Origin: a bacterium
Lineage (GTDB): Bacteria; JAUVQV01; DATDCY01
Direction of reading: 5' to 3'
DNA length: 21,393 nt
Assembly: GCA_036524115.1 (NCBI GenBank)
Contig: DATDCY010000157.1
Span: 1-21,393, forward strand
Position numbers and translations under genes: made by a program. Shown here in pieces: positions 8,075 to 15,514 of this stretch; the stretch's first letter is position 1, and each line of letters starts with the position of its first letter. A model generated the notes under the pieces. That model did no database searches and was not told the DNA's origin. It saw only the letters and a program-made list of their open reading frames with translations.

Positions 8075-8995
8075 TCACTCCCCCCAGAGGCCGCGGCAGG
8101 TGTCGATCGCCGCCGCCACGTCGTACCCCCAGCGCCGCCGCAGGGTGTCGCGCCTGGGACTGCCGAGCGCGAGCGCGTCGTGCGGACCGAGGCGCACGAG
8201 CTGCGGACGGGGGCCGCCCAGGCCCGAGTGCCAGGCTGCGACGGCCGAGCCCAGGCCCCCGAGCGGCGTCGACTCCTCGAGGAGCAGCAATGCCCGGAAG
8301 CGGCCCGCGAGCCGGTCCAGCGTCGCGGTGTCGAGCGGCTTCACCGTGTGGAACTGCCAGACCTCCGGGTCCCTGCCCTCGCGGGCGAGGGCCGCGTGCG
8401 CCGCCAGCGCGACGGGGGCCATCTCCCCGGAGGAGAGCATGGCGATCCTCCGTCCCTCGCGAAGCAGCCGCGCCTTGCCGATGACGGCCGGAGCGGGAGC
8501 GTCGTACGACGGCTCGCCCGCCTTGCCGATCCGAAGGTAGGAGGGCCCTTCGAGCGCCAGCGCCTGGGGAAGCAGCGCCTCGACCTCGTTCGGGTCCCCG
8601 GGGGCGACCACGGTCATTCCCGGAAGCAGCGCCATCAGGGCAAGGTCGTCGGGCGCGTGGTGCGTGACGCCGCAGTTGGCATAGCTGTAGCCGCCGCCGG
8701 CGCCGACGACCACGACGGGGAGGCGGTGGTAGGCGAGCGCGACCCTGATCTGCTCGAAGGGCCGGCCGGTCATGAATGCCGCGATGGAGTACACGACGGG
8801 CCGGAACCCTTCCAGCGCCAGCCCCGCGGCCGCGGCAACCAGCTGCGCCTCGGCGATGCCGACGTTCACGTACCGCGGCCCGTGCCTGGCCGCGAAACCG
8901 TCGAACATCTCGAAGCCCATGTCCCCGGTCAGGAAGACCACCCGCGGGTCGCGATCGGCAAGCCCCTCGAGTGCGCGGGCGAAGGCTCGCCGCAT
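8075..8995 (-). CDS. Transketolase, C-terminal (pyrimidine-binding) subunit
   Basis: 306 residues, corresponding to the second half of a normal transketolase (about 650 residues). It holds the pyrimidine-binding domain with N-V-G-I-A-E-A-Q (44-51), where Glu49 is the residue that activates thiamine diphosphate, then G-V-T-H-H-A-P-D-D-L, and the C-terminal transketolase domain. The family transfers a two-carbon ketol unit between sugars using thiamine diphosphate and a divalent metal. The ATG at 8995 shares one base with the stop of the N-terminal subunit (TGATG), so the halves are made together and surely form one enzyme. Split transketolases are common, but one inside a glycan cluster beside a 3-dehydratase suggests a dedicated role such as adding a two-carbon branch or feeding precursor. 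Confidence 0.88.
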   Translation of the reverse strand: MRRAFARALEGLADRDPRVVFLTGDMGFEMFDGFAARHGPRYVNVGIAEAQLVAAAAGLALEGFRPVVYSIAAFMTGRPFEQIRVALAYHRLPVVVVGAGGGYSYANCGVTHHAPDDLALMALLPGMTVVAPGDPNEVEALLPQALALEGPSYLRIGKAGEPSYDAPAPAVIGKARLLREGRRIAMLSSGEMAPVALAAHAALAREGRDPEVWQFHTVKPLDTATLDRLAGRFRALLLLEESTPLGGLGSAVAAWHSGLGGPRPQLVRLGPHDALALGSPRRDTLRRRWGYDVAAAIDTCRGLWGE

Positions 8996-9849
8996 CAGGC
9001 GCCGTCCCGCCGGTGCAGGGGCCGCTCCCCCAGTTCGGCGAGCGCCCGCGCGAGTTCCTCCGCGTCAGGCTTCCGATAGTGCCAGAGGACGTCGCCGTCC
9101 ATGAACGAGACGCCCGTGCGCGTGCGGGCCACGATGGCGGACGGGCGCCCCGGAACAAAAGGCACGGCCTGGAGCGCTTCGACAACCTCGCGCATGTTCG
9201 AGCCGTCCACCGCGCGCGCCGCCCAGCCGAAGGCGAGGAACTTCTCCTCGATGCTGGTGTGGCCCGTCAGCTCGCCGGTCCGCCCGACGGCCTGGATGCC
9301 GTTGCAGTCCACGATCGCCAGCAGGCGGTCGAGCTTCTGCGCGGCGGCGAACATCGCGGCCTCCCAGACGCTGCCCTCGTTGCACTCCCCGTCGCCGAGG
9401 AGCACGGCGGCGCGGCCCCCGGCGCCCTTGAGCCGCAGCCCGTAGAGCACCCCGGCGGCGATCCCGAGCGACTGGCCCAGGCTGCCGGACGAGGCCTCGA
9501 GCAGCGGCAGGGCGTGGGCACAGGGGTGGTTCGACAGCGGTCCGCCTTCACGCCCGAATTCGCCCAGCGTCTCGCGCGGCAGCAGGCCCCGCTGGGCCAG
9601 CACCGCGTAGAGCGAGGCGCAGCCGTGGCCCTTCGAGAGAAAGAACCGGTCGCGGTGCGGCGCCTTGGGGTCGGCGGGGTCGACGTCGAGCCACGCATGG
9701 TAGAGCGCGACGAGCACCCCGGCCTGGCTCAACGAGGAACTCAGATGCCCCTCGCCGGCGTCGAAGGCCATCTGGACACAGGTCGCCCTCGCCTCGCGCG
9801 CCAGGCGCTCGAGGCGGGCGATGTCCGGGATCCCGCGCCGGCCGCTCAC
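8995..9849 (-). CDS. Transketolase, N-terminal (thiamine-diphosphate-binding) subunit
   Basis: 284 residues from GTG 9849. The thiamine-diphosphate/metal motif G-D-G-E-C-N-E-G lies at about 152-159, followed by V-D-C-N-G (180-184); most transketolases have D-N-N there. The substrate-side motif reads E-G-H-L-S-S-S-L-S rather than the usual S-G-H-P-G-G-S-L-S, and L-S-K-G-H-G is intact. The enzyme works as a heterotetramer with the C-terminal subunit, which starts in this gene's stop codon. The start is uncertain: GTG 9849 falls 16 bases after the upstream stop, while GTG 9912 would overlap the upstream gene by 47 bases and adds unconserved residues. Neither has a good ribosome binding site. The changed motifs suggest a non-standard sugar substrate (inference). 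Confidence 0.85.
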   Translation of the reverse strand: MSGRRGIPDIARLERLAREARATCVQMAFDAGEGHLSSSLSQAGVLVALYHAWLDVDPADPKAPHRDRFFLSKGHGCASLYAVLAQRGLLPRETLGEFGREGGPLSNHPCAHALPLLEASSGSLGQSLGIAAGVLYGLRLKGAGGRAAVLLGDGECNEGSVWEAAMFAAAQKLDRLLAIVDCNGIQAVGRTGELTGHTSIEEKFLAFGWAARAVDGSNMREVVEALQAVPFVPGRPSAIVARTRTGVSFMDGDVLWHYRKPDAEELARALAELGERPLHRRDGA

Positions 9850-9865
9850 GGGCGAAAGTGTACCA

Positions 9866-11197
9866 TCACGTCCGGCGGTGGTCCGCGGCGGCGAGTGTCC
9901 CCCCGAATTCACCCAGGGCGCGGGACGCGAAGAGGACGACCGAGAGGTTCAGGAGGCTCGCCTCCCAGACTCCCGATGTCGGCAGCCATGGCTGCAGGAA
10001 GCGGCTGAAGAGCAGCAGGGAGATGCCGGCGAATGCGGCGAAGCCCGTCCCGCGCGCGCCCGGTTCCCCGCCGGCAGGCCGGAGCGCAACGAGGGCCAGA
10101 GGGATCGCCGTGACGTAGTAGTGCACCCAGATCAGCGGCGCCGACAGGAGCATGACCGCGGCGCCGAGCGCCAGGGCGGCAGCCGTCCGGATCCACTCCC
10201 CCTCCGGGCCGGCTGTCTCCGCTGCAGTGGCCGGGGCGCAGTCCGTCCCGGGCCTGGCGGCGCTGCGCCTGGCCGCCGCGACGAAGATCAGCAGGCACAC
10301 CAGGAAGATTGCCGTCGAGAGCCGGACGGAGAAGAAGCGCTCCATCAGGACGGCGAGGCCGAAATTGCCGTCCGCGACGCCATAGCGCGTATCCAGGATT
10401 CCGGGAAGCGCCCGCAGCCACTCGAGCCAGCAGCGGGCGTCGCCGAGGTAGACGCTCGAACCGATCAGGCCGATCAGCGCGCCGGCGGTTCCGCCCGCCG
10501 CCGCGAAGGCGACCTTCCGCCCGCGGCGCCGCAGCGACCAGTAGAGCACCGGCAGCGCCATCGCCGCGGCCACGCTGGGTTTGAACAGGATGCCGAGGGC
10601 CATCAGGAACCCGGTGACGAAGTCTCGCACGGGCCGGTCGCGGCCCCTCTGCACGAGAAGAACGGCAACGAGGAGCGCGCATTGCAGGCGACCGAGATTG
10701 GCCATGTGCACGTCCGCGGCGAACGGCAGGAACCAGCGCAGGAAGAGCACCGCGAGAAGGCAGGCGGACACCGCCGGGTAACCCAGCGCGCCGCAGAGGG
10801 CGAAGACGGCCGCCGTGAACGCCGCCAGACTGACAAGGGTGAAGTTCGTGTAGTCCGTCTCGTAGTCCCCGGTCGAGCATAGCCCGAAGAGAAAGTAGCA
10901 GAAGGGGGTCGCGGTCGTGTCGTAGACGCCCGTCTCCACGGTGTTCTGCGACGCCGCGCGCTGTCGCTCGGACGTCGCAGGGCGAAGGTTGTCGATGGCG
11001 AGGGCGCGGGCGAGCCGCTGCCGTCCCTCCTCCGAGTAGATGTTCCCCACCGGGCCGGCGGAGAGCGCGCGCGGCACGCCCCAGCTGCCGAAGAAATCCG
11101 CGCCCACGCTCTCCCGGGACTCCTGCCAGGCATCCTGGGCGGCGTTCGCGGCCAGCAGCGCCGCCAGCAGCAGGGCGAGCCCCGGAACCCACCTCAT
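9866..11197 (-). CDS. Polytopic membrane glycosyltransferase, GT87/DUF2029-like
   Basis: 443 residues with about 9-11 hydrophobic segments, the first at residues 5-20. D-F-F-G-S-W-G-V-P-R-A-L (34-45) follows the first helix and is the place of the catalytic acidic loop in GT-C enzymes of the DUF2029/GT87 type. There are long hydrophobic runs to the end and a short hydrophilic insert (about 325-345). By family such proteins take a sugar from a polyprenyl-phosphate carrier on the outer face of the inner membrane. The ATG at 11197 lies 47 bases after the SDR stop, the widest gap in this run, with no clear ribosome binding site. The much longer open frame upstream is a shadow of the SDR. The donor sugar is unknown; the GT2 product at the end of this run is a candidate. 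Confidence 0.75.
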   Translation of the reverse strand: MRWVPGLALLLAALLAANAAQDAWQESRESVGADFFGSWGVPRALSAGPVGNIYSEEGRQRLARALAIDNLRPATSERQRAASQNTVETGVYDTTATPFCYFLFGLCSTGDYETDYTNFTLVSLAAFTAAVFALCGALGYPAVSACLLAVLFLRWFLPFAADVHMANLGRLQCALLVAVLLVQRGRDRPVRDFVTGFLMALGILFKPSVAAAMALPVLYWSLRRRGRKVAFAAAGGTAGALIGLIGSSVYLGDARCWLEWLRALPGILDTRYGVADGNFGLAVLMERFFSVRLSTAIFLVCLLIFVAAARRSAARPGTDCAPATAAETAGPEGEWIRTAAALALGAAVMLLSAPLIWVHYYVTAIPLALVALRPAGGEPGARGTGFAAFAGISLLLFSRFLQPWLPTSGVWEASLLNLSVVLFASRALGEFGGTLAAADHRRT

Positions 11198-11244
11198 GTC
11201 AGCGACGGCGCAGGGGCCGCCGCGGCGGCGCCGGCCCGCCCCGG

Positions 11245-12180
11245 TCAGACGTTGCCGTAGGGGCCATGGCAGATGACGGGATAGCCGCGGATGATCTCGG
11301 CGATCCCCGCTTCGAGGGAGTGCGCGGGACGGAAGCCGGTGGCCTCGATCTTCCGGTTGGAGACGAGGTAGTCGCGCTTGTCCGGGTCCTCGCCGAGGGG
11401 CGCCTCCAGGAAGAGGAAGCCCGGGATCTGCTCCTTGATCTTCGCGCACAGCTCGAGCTTCGTCAGGTTGGCGTCCGACAGGCCGGCGTTGTACGCCTCG
11501 CCCCGCATGGACTCGAAGTGCTCCATCGCGTGGATGAAGGCCGCGGCGACGTCCCTGACGTGGAGGTAGTTCCTGCGGAAGTGCCCCTCGAAGACCACGA
11601 GGTACCGGTCCCGCAGCGCGCGGTAGGTGAAGTCGTTGACCAGCAGGTCGAGGCGCATCCGCGGCGACATGCCGAAGACCGTGGCCAGGCGCAGGGAGAT
11701 GCCGCCGTGCTCGAGGACGATCCGCTCGGCCTCGACCTTCGTCCGTCCGTAGAGGGAGATCGGCTTCAGCGGCATCTCTTCGGTGCACGGCGCGTCCCTG
11801 GCGCCGATCCCATAGCCGCTGTTGGTGCAGGGCAGGACGAAGCGTTGTTCCGCCGACGCCAGCCGCGTGAGCGTCGCGACCGCGTCCCGGTTGGTGGTCG
11901 TGGCGCCCACCGCGTCCCGGTCGCAGAGCGGCGCCCCGACGAGCGCGGCGAGGGGGATGACGTAGTCCGCGCCGGCGAGCGGACGGCGCAGCACGTCGGG
12001 GTCGCGCGCATCTCCGCGGACGATCCGCAGGTTGGGGTCGTGGCAGCACTCCAGGAGCGACTGCTGGCGGTAGAGGAACGAATCGACGACGGTCACCGCA
12101 TGGCCGCGGCGGAGCAGTTCCGGAACAAGCACCGACCCGAGGTACCCCGCGCCGCCGGTCACCAACACGGTGTGAGCCAT
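11245..12180 (-). CDS. NAD-dependent nucleotide-sugar epimerase/dehydratase (extended SDR)
   Basis: 311 residues. The Rossmann motif T-G-G-A-G-Y-L-G lies at residues 8-15 (Gly9, 12, 15), and the catalytic Y-x-x-x-K is Tyr144/Lys148. The S/T region reads C-T-N-S-G-Y-G (118-124), with no Asp/Glu pair of the 4,6-dehydratase type, so 4-epimerisation or 4-keto reduction is more likely than dehydration. V-I-P-L-A-A-L-V-G-A-P-L (74-85) is a recognisable signature of a subgroup found in sugar clusters. The start is ATG 12180 because AAGGAG sits 6 bases upstream; an ATG two codons earlier touches that site. It lies 13 bases after the neighbouring SDR gene. A role in finishing the deoxy sugar (reductase/epimerase) is inferred. 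Confidence 0.85.
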   Translation of the reverse strand: MAHTVLVTGGAGYLGSVLVPELLRRGHAVTVVDSFLYRQQSLLECCHDPNLRIVRGDARDPDVLRRPLAGADYVIPLAALVGAPLCDRDAVGATTTNRDAVATLTRLASAEQRFVLPCTNSGYGIGARDAPCTEEMPLKPISLYGRTKVEAERIVLEHGGISLRLATVFGMSPRMRLDLLVNDFTYRALRDRYLVVFEGHFRRNYLHVRDVAAAFIHAMEHFESMRGEAYNAGLSDANLTKLELCAKIKEQIPGFLFLEAPLGEDPDKRDYLVSNRKIEATGFRPAHSLEAGIAEIIRGYPVICHGPYGNV

Positions 12181-12193
12181 TCGCATCTCCTTC

Positions 12194-13180
12194 TCAGGTC
12201 GCCGCGGCACGCGTGCGGCGGCGCCATTCCTCGAGCAGGTCGCGGACGCTGTCGGCCGCGGGCACCTTCGGGCGCCAGCCGGTGGCGGACGTGAACTTGG
12301 CGCAGTCCGGCACCTGCTCGAGGGTGTCCACCGGCCGGAGCAGGGCCGGGTCGACACGGGCCGGGATCGGGACCCGGCTGTGCCCCCGCAGGACCTCGAG
12401 GAATTCGCCGACCGACAGCGTCGTGTCGCCGCCGATGTTGTAGACCTCCCCCGGCTCGCCCTGCCGGAGCGCCAGCCAGTTGGCCTCCACCGCATCCCGG
12501 ATGTCGAGCAGCGTCCGGACGGGGCGGAGGTCGCCGTGAAGCAGCTCTGCCTGGAGACCGGCCTCGATCCGCGCAACCTGCCGCGCGAAGGAACTCGAGA
12601 AGAGGTCCTCGCGCCTCGGATTGAGGTAGCCGAAGGTGCGCGTGCGGACGATCCTCATCCCGTAGGAGCGGCCATAGGTCACGGCCAGCGCCTCCTGCGC
12701 GGCTTTTGACACTGCGTACGGGCTGAGCGGCTGGAGCGGAGCCTCCTCGGCGATCGGCCTGCCGGCGGCGGAGTCGCCGTAGACCTTCGAGGTCGACGCG
12801 TGGAGGATGGCCGGCGTGCCCCCCGTCAATCGGACGGCTTCCAGAAGGTTGCAGGTCCCGAGGATGTTGTTCGCGAGGACGGCCGCAGGCGCCGTGAAGG
12901 AAGCCGGCACGTTCGCGGAGGAGGCGAAATGGAAGATCGCATCCGGCCGCGCGGACGCCAGGACGGCCAGGACCGAGGAGAGATCGGTCAGGTCGCAGTC
13001 GTGCAACGCGACGCGGCCGGCGATCGCGGCCACGTTCTGCAGCGCGGCGGCGGTGCGCCTGCGCACCGTGCCGTGGACCTCGATGCCCGCCTCGCGCACG
13101 AGAAACTCGGCCATGGAGCTGCCCGCCGCGCCGGCCACCCCCGTGACGAGCGCCCTGCGGAATTCCGGGCTCCCGCTCAT
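12194..13180 (-). CDS. GDP-mannose-4,6-dehydratase-like SDR, probably a 4-keto-sugar reductase
   Basis: 328 residues. The overall pattern is like Gmd/Rmd: a Rossmann loop T-G-V-A-G-A-A-G-S (13-21), H-G-T-V-R-R-R (36-42), F-H-F-A-S-S-A-N-V (83-91), N-N-I-L-G-T (104-109), and Y-x-x-x-K at Tyr155/Lys159. The catalytic segment reads S-T-S-K-V-Y-G (129-135). In Gmd this is S-T-S-E, and the Glu is needed for dehydration. Lys132 replaces it, so a 4-reductase (Rmd-like) or epimerase is more likely than a dehydratase; this is inference from one position. The ATG at 13180 overlaps the dehydratase stop (ATGA), with AGGGAAGG just upstream. It is probably coupled and acts on the same intermediate. Confidence 0.83.
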   Translation of the reverse strand: MSGSPEFRRALVTGVAGAAGSSMAEFLVREAGIEVHGTVRRRTAAALQNVAAIAGRVALHDCDLTDLSSVLAVLASARPDAIFHFASSANVPASFTAPAAVLANNILGTCNLLEAVRLTGGTPAILHASTSKVYGDSAAGRPIAEEAPLQPLSPYAVSKAAQEALAVTYGRSYGMRIVRTRTFGYLNPRREDLFSSSFARQVARIEAGLQAELLHGDLRPVRTLLDIRDAVEANWLALRQGEPGEVYNIGGDTTLSVGEFLEVLRGHSRVPIPARVDPALLRPVDTLEQVPDCAKFTSATGWRPKVPAADSVRDLLEEWRRRTRAAAT

Positions 13181-14376
13181 GCCTTCCCTGCCCGCGGCCG
13201 GAGCCGGCGCAGCGTCCGCCACAGGAGGTCGATCTGCTCCGTGAGATCCTCGGCGCAGTTGCCGACGAAGAAGCCGTGGTCGTGCACCAGGTCGGCGTTC
13301 CGCGAGCTCGCCACCTCGTACTGGAAGTGCCGGATCACGTCGTGGCGCAGGAAGTTTCCGCCGGTGACCATGCGGAAGTCGATCCCCGCCGCGCGCAGCG
13401 CCCTGAAGACGCCGCCGCGCGTCAGTCCCGAGCCAGGGCGGACGATCATCGTGAGCGCGAACCACGAACTCTCGCCGGTCTCGCGCTGGAGCGCGAACCG
13501 CTCGTCGTCCCGGAAGCGCTCCCGGAAGACCTGCGCGTTCCGCCGGCGCACGGCGAGCAGCGCGTCGAACTTGGCGAGCTGCTCCAGCCCCACCGCCGCC
13601 TGCAGTTCGGTCCCGCGGACATTGTAGCCCGGAAGGATGAAGCGGTAGCCCTCGGCGAAATCGTCGGGACTCTTCTCGAAGATGACGCTGCCGCGCTCCT
13701 GGTCCCGCGTCCAGCCGTGACTGCGCAGGGAACGCGCCAGGCAGGCGATCTCGTAGTCGTCGGTGAGGATCACGCCGCCCTCGATCGTCGTCAGCTGGTG
13801 GGAGAAGTACGTGCTGCAGGTGCCGATGAGCCCGAACGTGCCGGTCCATCGCCCCCGGTACCGGGCTCCGAGCGCCTCGCAGTTGTCCTCGAAGAGGATG
13901 AGGTTCCGCCGCCGGCACAGGGCGAGGATCGGGTCGAAATCGCAGGGATTGCCCAGCACGTTCACCGCGACGATCGCCCGGGTGCGCCGGCCCACCGCCG
14001 CGGCCAGCGCCGCGGTGTCGTACGTCAGCGTCTCCGGGTCGACGTCGACGAAGCGAAGCCTCAGGCCGTACTGGAGCAGCGGGTAGTAGGTCGTCGACCA
14101 CGCGATGCAGGGAACGATGACCTCGTCGCCGCGGCGCAGCGGCGACTCCCTGCGAAAGAAGAGCGCGGCGATGCCGACGAGGTTCGCGGACGAGCCCGAG
14201 TTCACGAGCAGCGCGTACCGGGCGCCGAAGCGCTCGGCAAACCTCCGCTCGAACCCGGCCACGAGGGGCCCCAGCGTGAGGCGCCCGCTCCGTATCGTGC
14301 GTTCCAGCGCCCGTCGCTCCTCGCGGCCGAGGTTCGCCGCGGCGAGGGGATAGCGGCACCCCGCCGCGCTAGGCAT
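13177..14376 (-). CDS. PLP-dependent sugar 3-dehydratase, ColD-like (DegT/DnrJ/EryC1/StrS fold)
   Basis: 399 residues, the size of ColD (388) rather than of the iron-sulphur E1/RfbH enzymes (about 437). It has the DegT-family fold with the PLP Asp in F-E-D-N-C (Asp164) and substrate-site S-S-G/S-S-A-N motifs. The residue that is Lys in aminotransferases is His193, in the segment Y-F-S-H-Q-L-T-T-I-E-G-G (190-201). His at this place is the hallmark of ColD (His188) and E1, which remove the 3-hydroxyl from 4-keto-6-deoxy sugars instead of transaminating. ColD has His-His here as I recall it; this protein has His-Gln. The predicted product is a 3-deoxy-4-keto sugar nucleotide. The ATG at 14376 overlaps the kinase stop by 8 bases, and the gene's stop overlaps the next SDR's start. 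The exact sugar is unknown. Confidence 0.82.
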   Translation of the reverse strand: MPSAAGCRYPLAAANLGREERRALERTIRSGRLTLGPLVAGFERRFAERFGARYALLVNSGSSANLVGIAALFFRRESPLRRGDEVIVPCIAWSTTYYPLLQYGLRLRFVDVDPETLTYDTAALAAAVGRRTRAIVAVNVLGNPCDFDPILALCRRRNLILFEDNCEALGARYRGRWTGTFGLIGTCSTYFSHQLTTIEGGVILTDDYEIACLARSLRSHGWTRDQERGSVIFEKSPDDFAEGYRFILPGYNVRGTELQAAVGLEQLAKFDALLAVRRRNAQVFRERFRDDERFALQRETGESSWFALTMIVRPGSGLTRGGVFRALRAAGIDFRMVTGGNFLRHDVIRHFQYEVASSRNADLVHDHGFFVGNCAEDLTEQIDLLWRTLRRLRPRAGKA

Positions 14377-15373
14377 CGCCGTCGCAGGCGGGTTCGTACA
14401 CGACGATCCTGGAACCGTCGAAATCGAACCGGAACGGAATCACCAGGTAGCCGTCGAGCGCCCGCACGAGCCGCGCGCGCTCCTCGGGCCTCACGTAGAA
14501 GAGCAGGCACCCGCCGCCGCCGGCGCCCAGCAGCTTGCCGCCGAGCGCCCCGCCGTTCATGGCGGCCCGGTGCAGGGCGTCGATCGCGGGTGTCGAGATC
14601 CGCGGCGAAAGCTCGCGCTTGATCTCCCAGGTCCGGTTCAGCAGCGCTCCGAACGCGTCGAGGGCCGGGGGGTCCGCGCTCAGCAGTTCCAGGGCCCGAT
14701 CCACCAGGCGTGCCATCTCCGTCATCGCCGGGAGCTTGTCCGGCAGCGCGCGCAGCTGCTCGGCCGCGATCTCCGACGCGTTGCGCGAGTGGCCCGAGAA
14801 GACCAGTAGGAGGCGGTCCTCGAGGTCCCGCAGGGCCCCCGGCCGCAGGATCACCGGCCGGACGACGATCTCGCCGCTGGTCATGAACTCCACGACGTTC
14901 AACCCGCCGTACGCGGAGAGGGTCTGGTCCTGGGAGCCGACGTTCTCGCGGATCATCCGTTGTTCGATGTGGATGGCGCCGCACGCCAGGTCGCGCTTGG
15001 AGGCCATGCGGTTCTCCAGGGCGTGGAGGCTGTTCAGCAGGCCGACGGTGAAGGCGGAACTCGACCCCATGCCGCTGTGCGCGGGCATGTCGCCGTCGTG
15101 GTGCACGGACAGGCCGTAGTCGATGCCCGTGTACCGCAGCGTCTCCCGGACGGAGGGGTGCTGGATCTCCTCGATCGAACTCACCAGCTCGGTCCTGGAG
15201 TAGACGATGCGGTGCTTGTGCGTGAAGAAGGCCGGGAGCCGGCGCACGCTCAGGTAGCAGTACTTGTTGATGGTCGTCGCCAGCACCTTGCCCCCGTGCT
15301 CGAGGTAGTGCGCCGGGTAATCGGTCCCGCCGCCGAAGAACGAAATGCGGTAGGGGGTCCGCGAAACGATCAT
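14369..15373 (-). CDS. GHMP-family sugar kinase, similar to D-glycero-D-manno-heptose 7-phosphate kinase (HddA)
   Basis: 334 residues. The N-terminus R-T-P-Y-R-I-S-F-F-G-G-G-T-D-Y-P (5-20) is the HddA-type signature. The ATP loop P-A-H-S-G-M-G-S-S-S-A-F lies at 97-108, and the third GHMP motif G-A-G-G-G-G is near 290. The family phosphorylates the anomeric position of a heptose 7-phosphate (or related sugar phosphate), the first step toward a GDP-heptose. The other GDP-heptose genes (gmhA, gmhB, hddC) are not in the window, so they are elsewhere or the substrate is different. The ATG at 15373 is preferred over GTG 15379 because GGAGG (15383-15387) then lies 9 bases away. It is the first gene of the ten-gene run, downstream of a candidate promoter. 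Confidence 0.85.
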   Translation of the reverse strand: MIVSRTPYRISFFGGGTDYPAHYLEHGGKVLATTINKYCYLSVRRLPAFFTHKHRIVYSRTELVSSIEEIQHPSVRETLRYTGIDYGLSVHHDGDMPAHSGMGSSSAFTVGLLNSLHALENRMASKRDLACGAIHIEQRMIRENVGSQDQTLSAYGGLNVVEFMTSGEIVVRPVILRPGALRDLEDRLLLVFSGHSRNASEIAAEQLRALPDKLPAMTEMARLVDRALELLSADPPALDAFGALLNRTWEIKRELSPRISTPAIDALHRAAMNGGALGGKLLGAGGGGCLLFYVRPEERARLVRALDGYLVIPFRFDFDGSRIVVYEPACDGDA

Positions 15374-15423
15374 CGTCACTCTCCTCCGGCCTGCGGCCGG
15401 ATCCTGCTCCGGCGGCCGGCGCT

Positions 15424-15453
15424 AGGATAGCCGTCGCGGCCGCCGATGTACAA
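15424..15453 (-). promoter_or_regulatory. Candidate promoter of the GHMP-kinase operon
   Basis: In the 141-base gap before the kinase, the minus strand reads TTGTAC (15453-15448), an 18-base spacer, then TATCCT (15429-15424). The fit is moderate (3/6 and 4/6). The rest of the gap (15374-15514) is GC-rich with short GGCC/CCGG self-complementary stretches and no gene. Confidence 0.35.
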
Positions 15454-15514
15454 GGCCGGCCCGGCCGTGTCCGCCGCCGACCGCCGGTCACCGTGCGCGC
15501 GCCGGCAAAGACCG

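Noticed and set aside
9864-9866. ATG overlapping the GT87-like stop (TGATG), a tempting coupled start for the transketolase N-half
   Set aside because: It is out of frame with the transketolase and meets a stop after six codons.
8776-10008. 410-residue plus-strand frame opposite the transketolase genes
   Set aside because: No recognisable domain; it overlaps the split transketolase, which has clear cofactor motifs.
12706-12711. TTGACA on the plus strand inside the Gmd-like SDR gene
   Set aside because: Inside a gene on the other strand with no downstream plus-strand gene.
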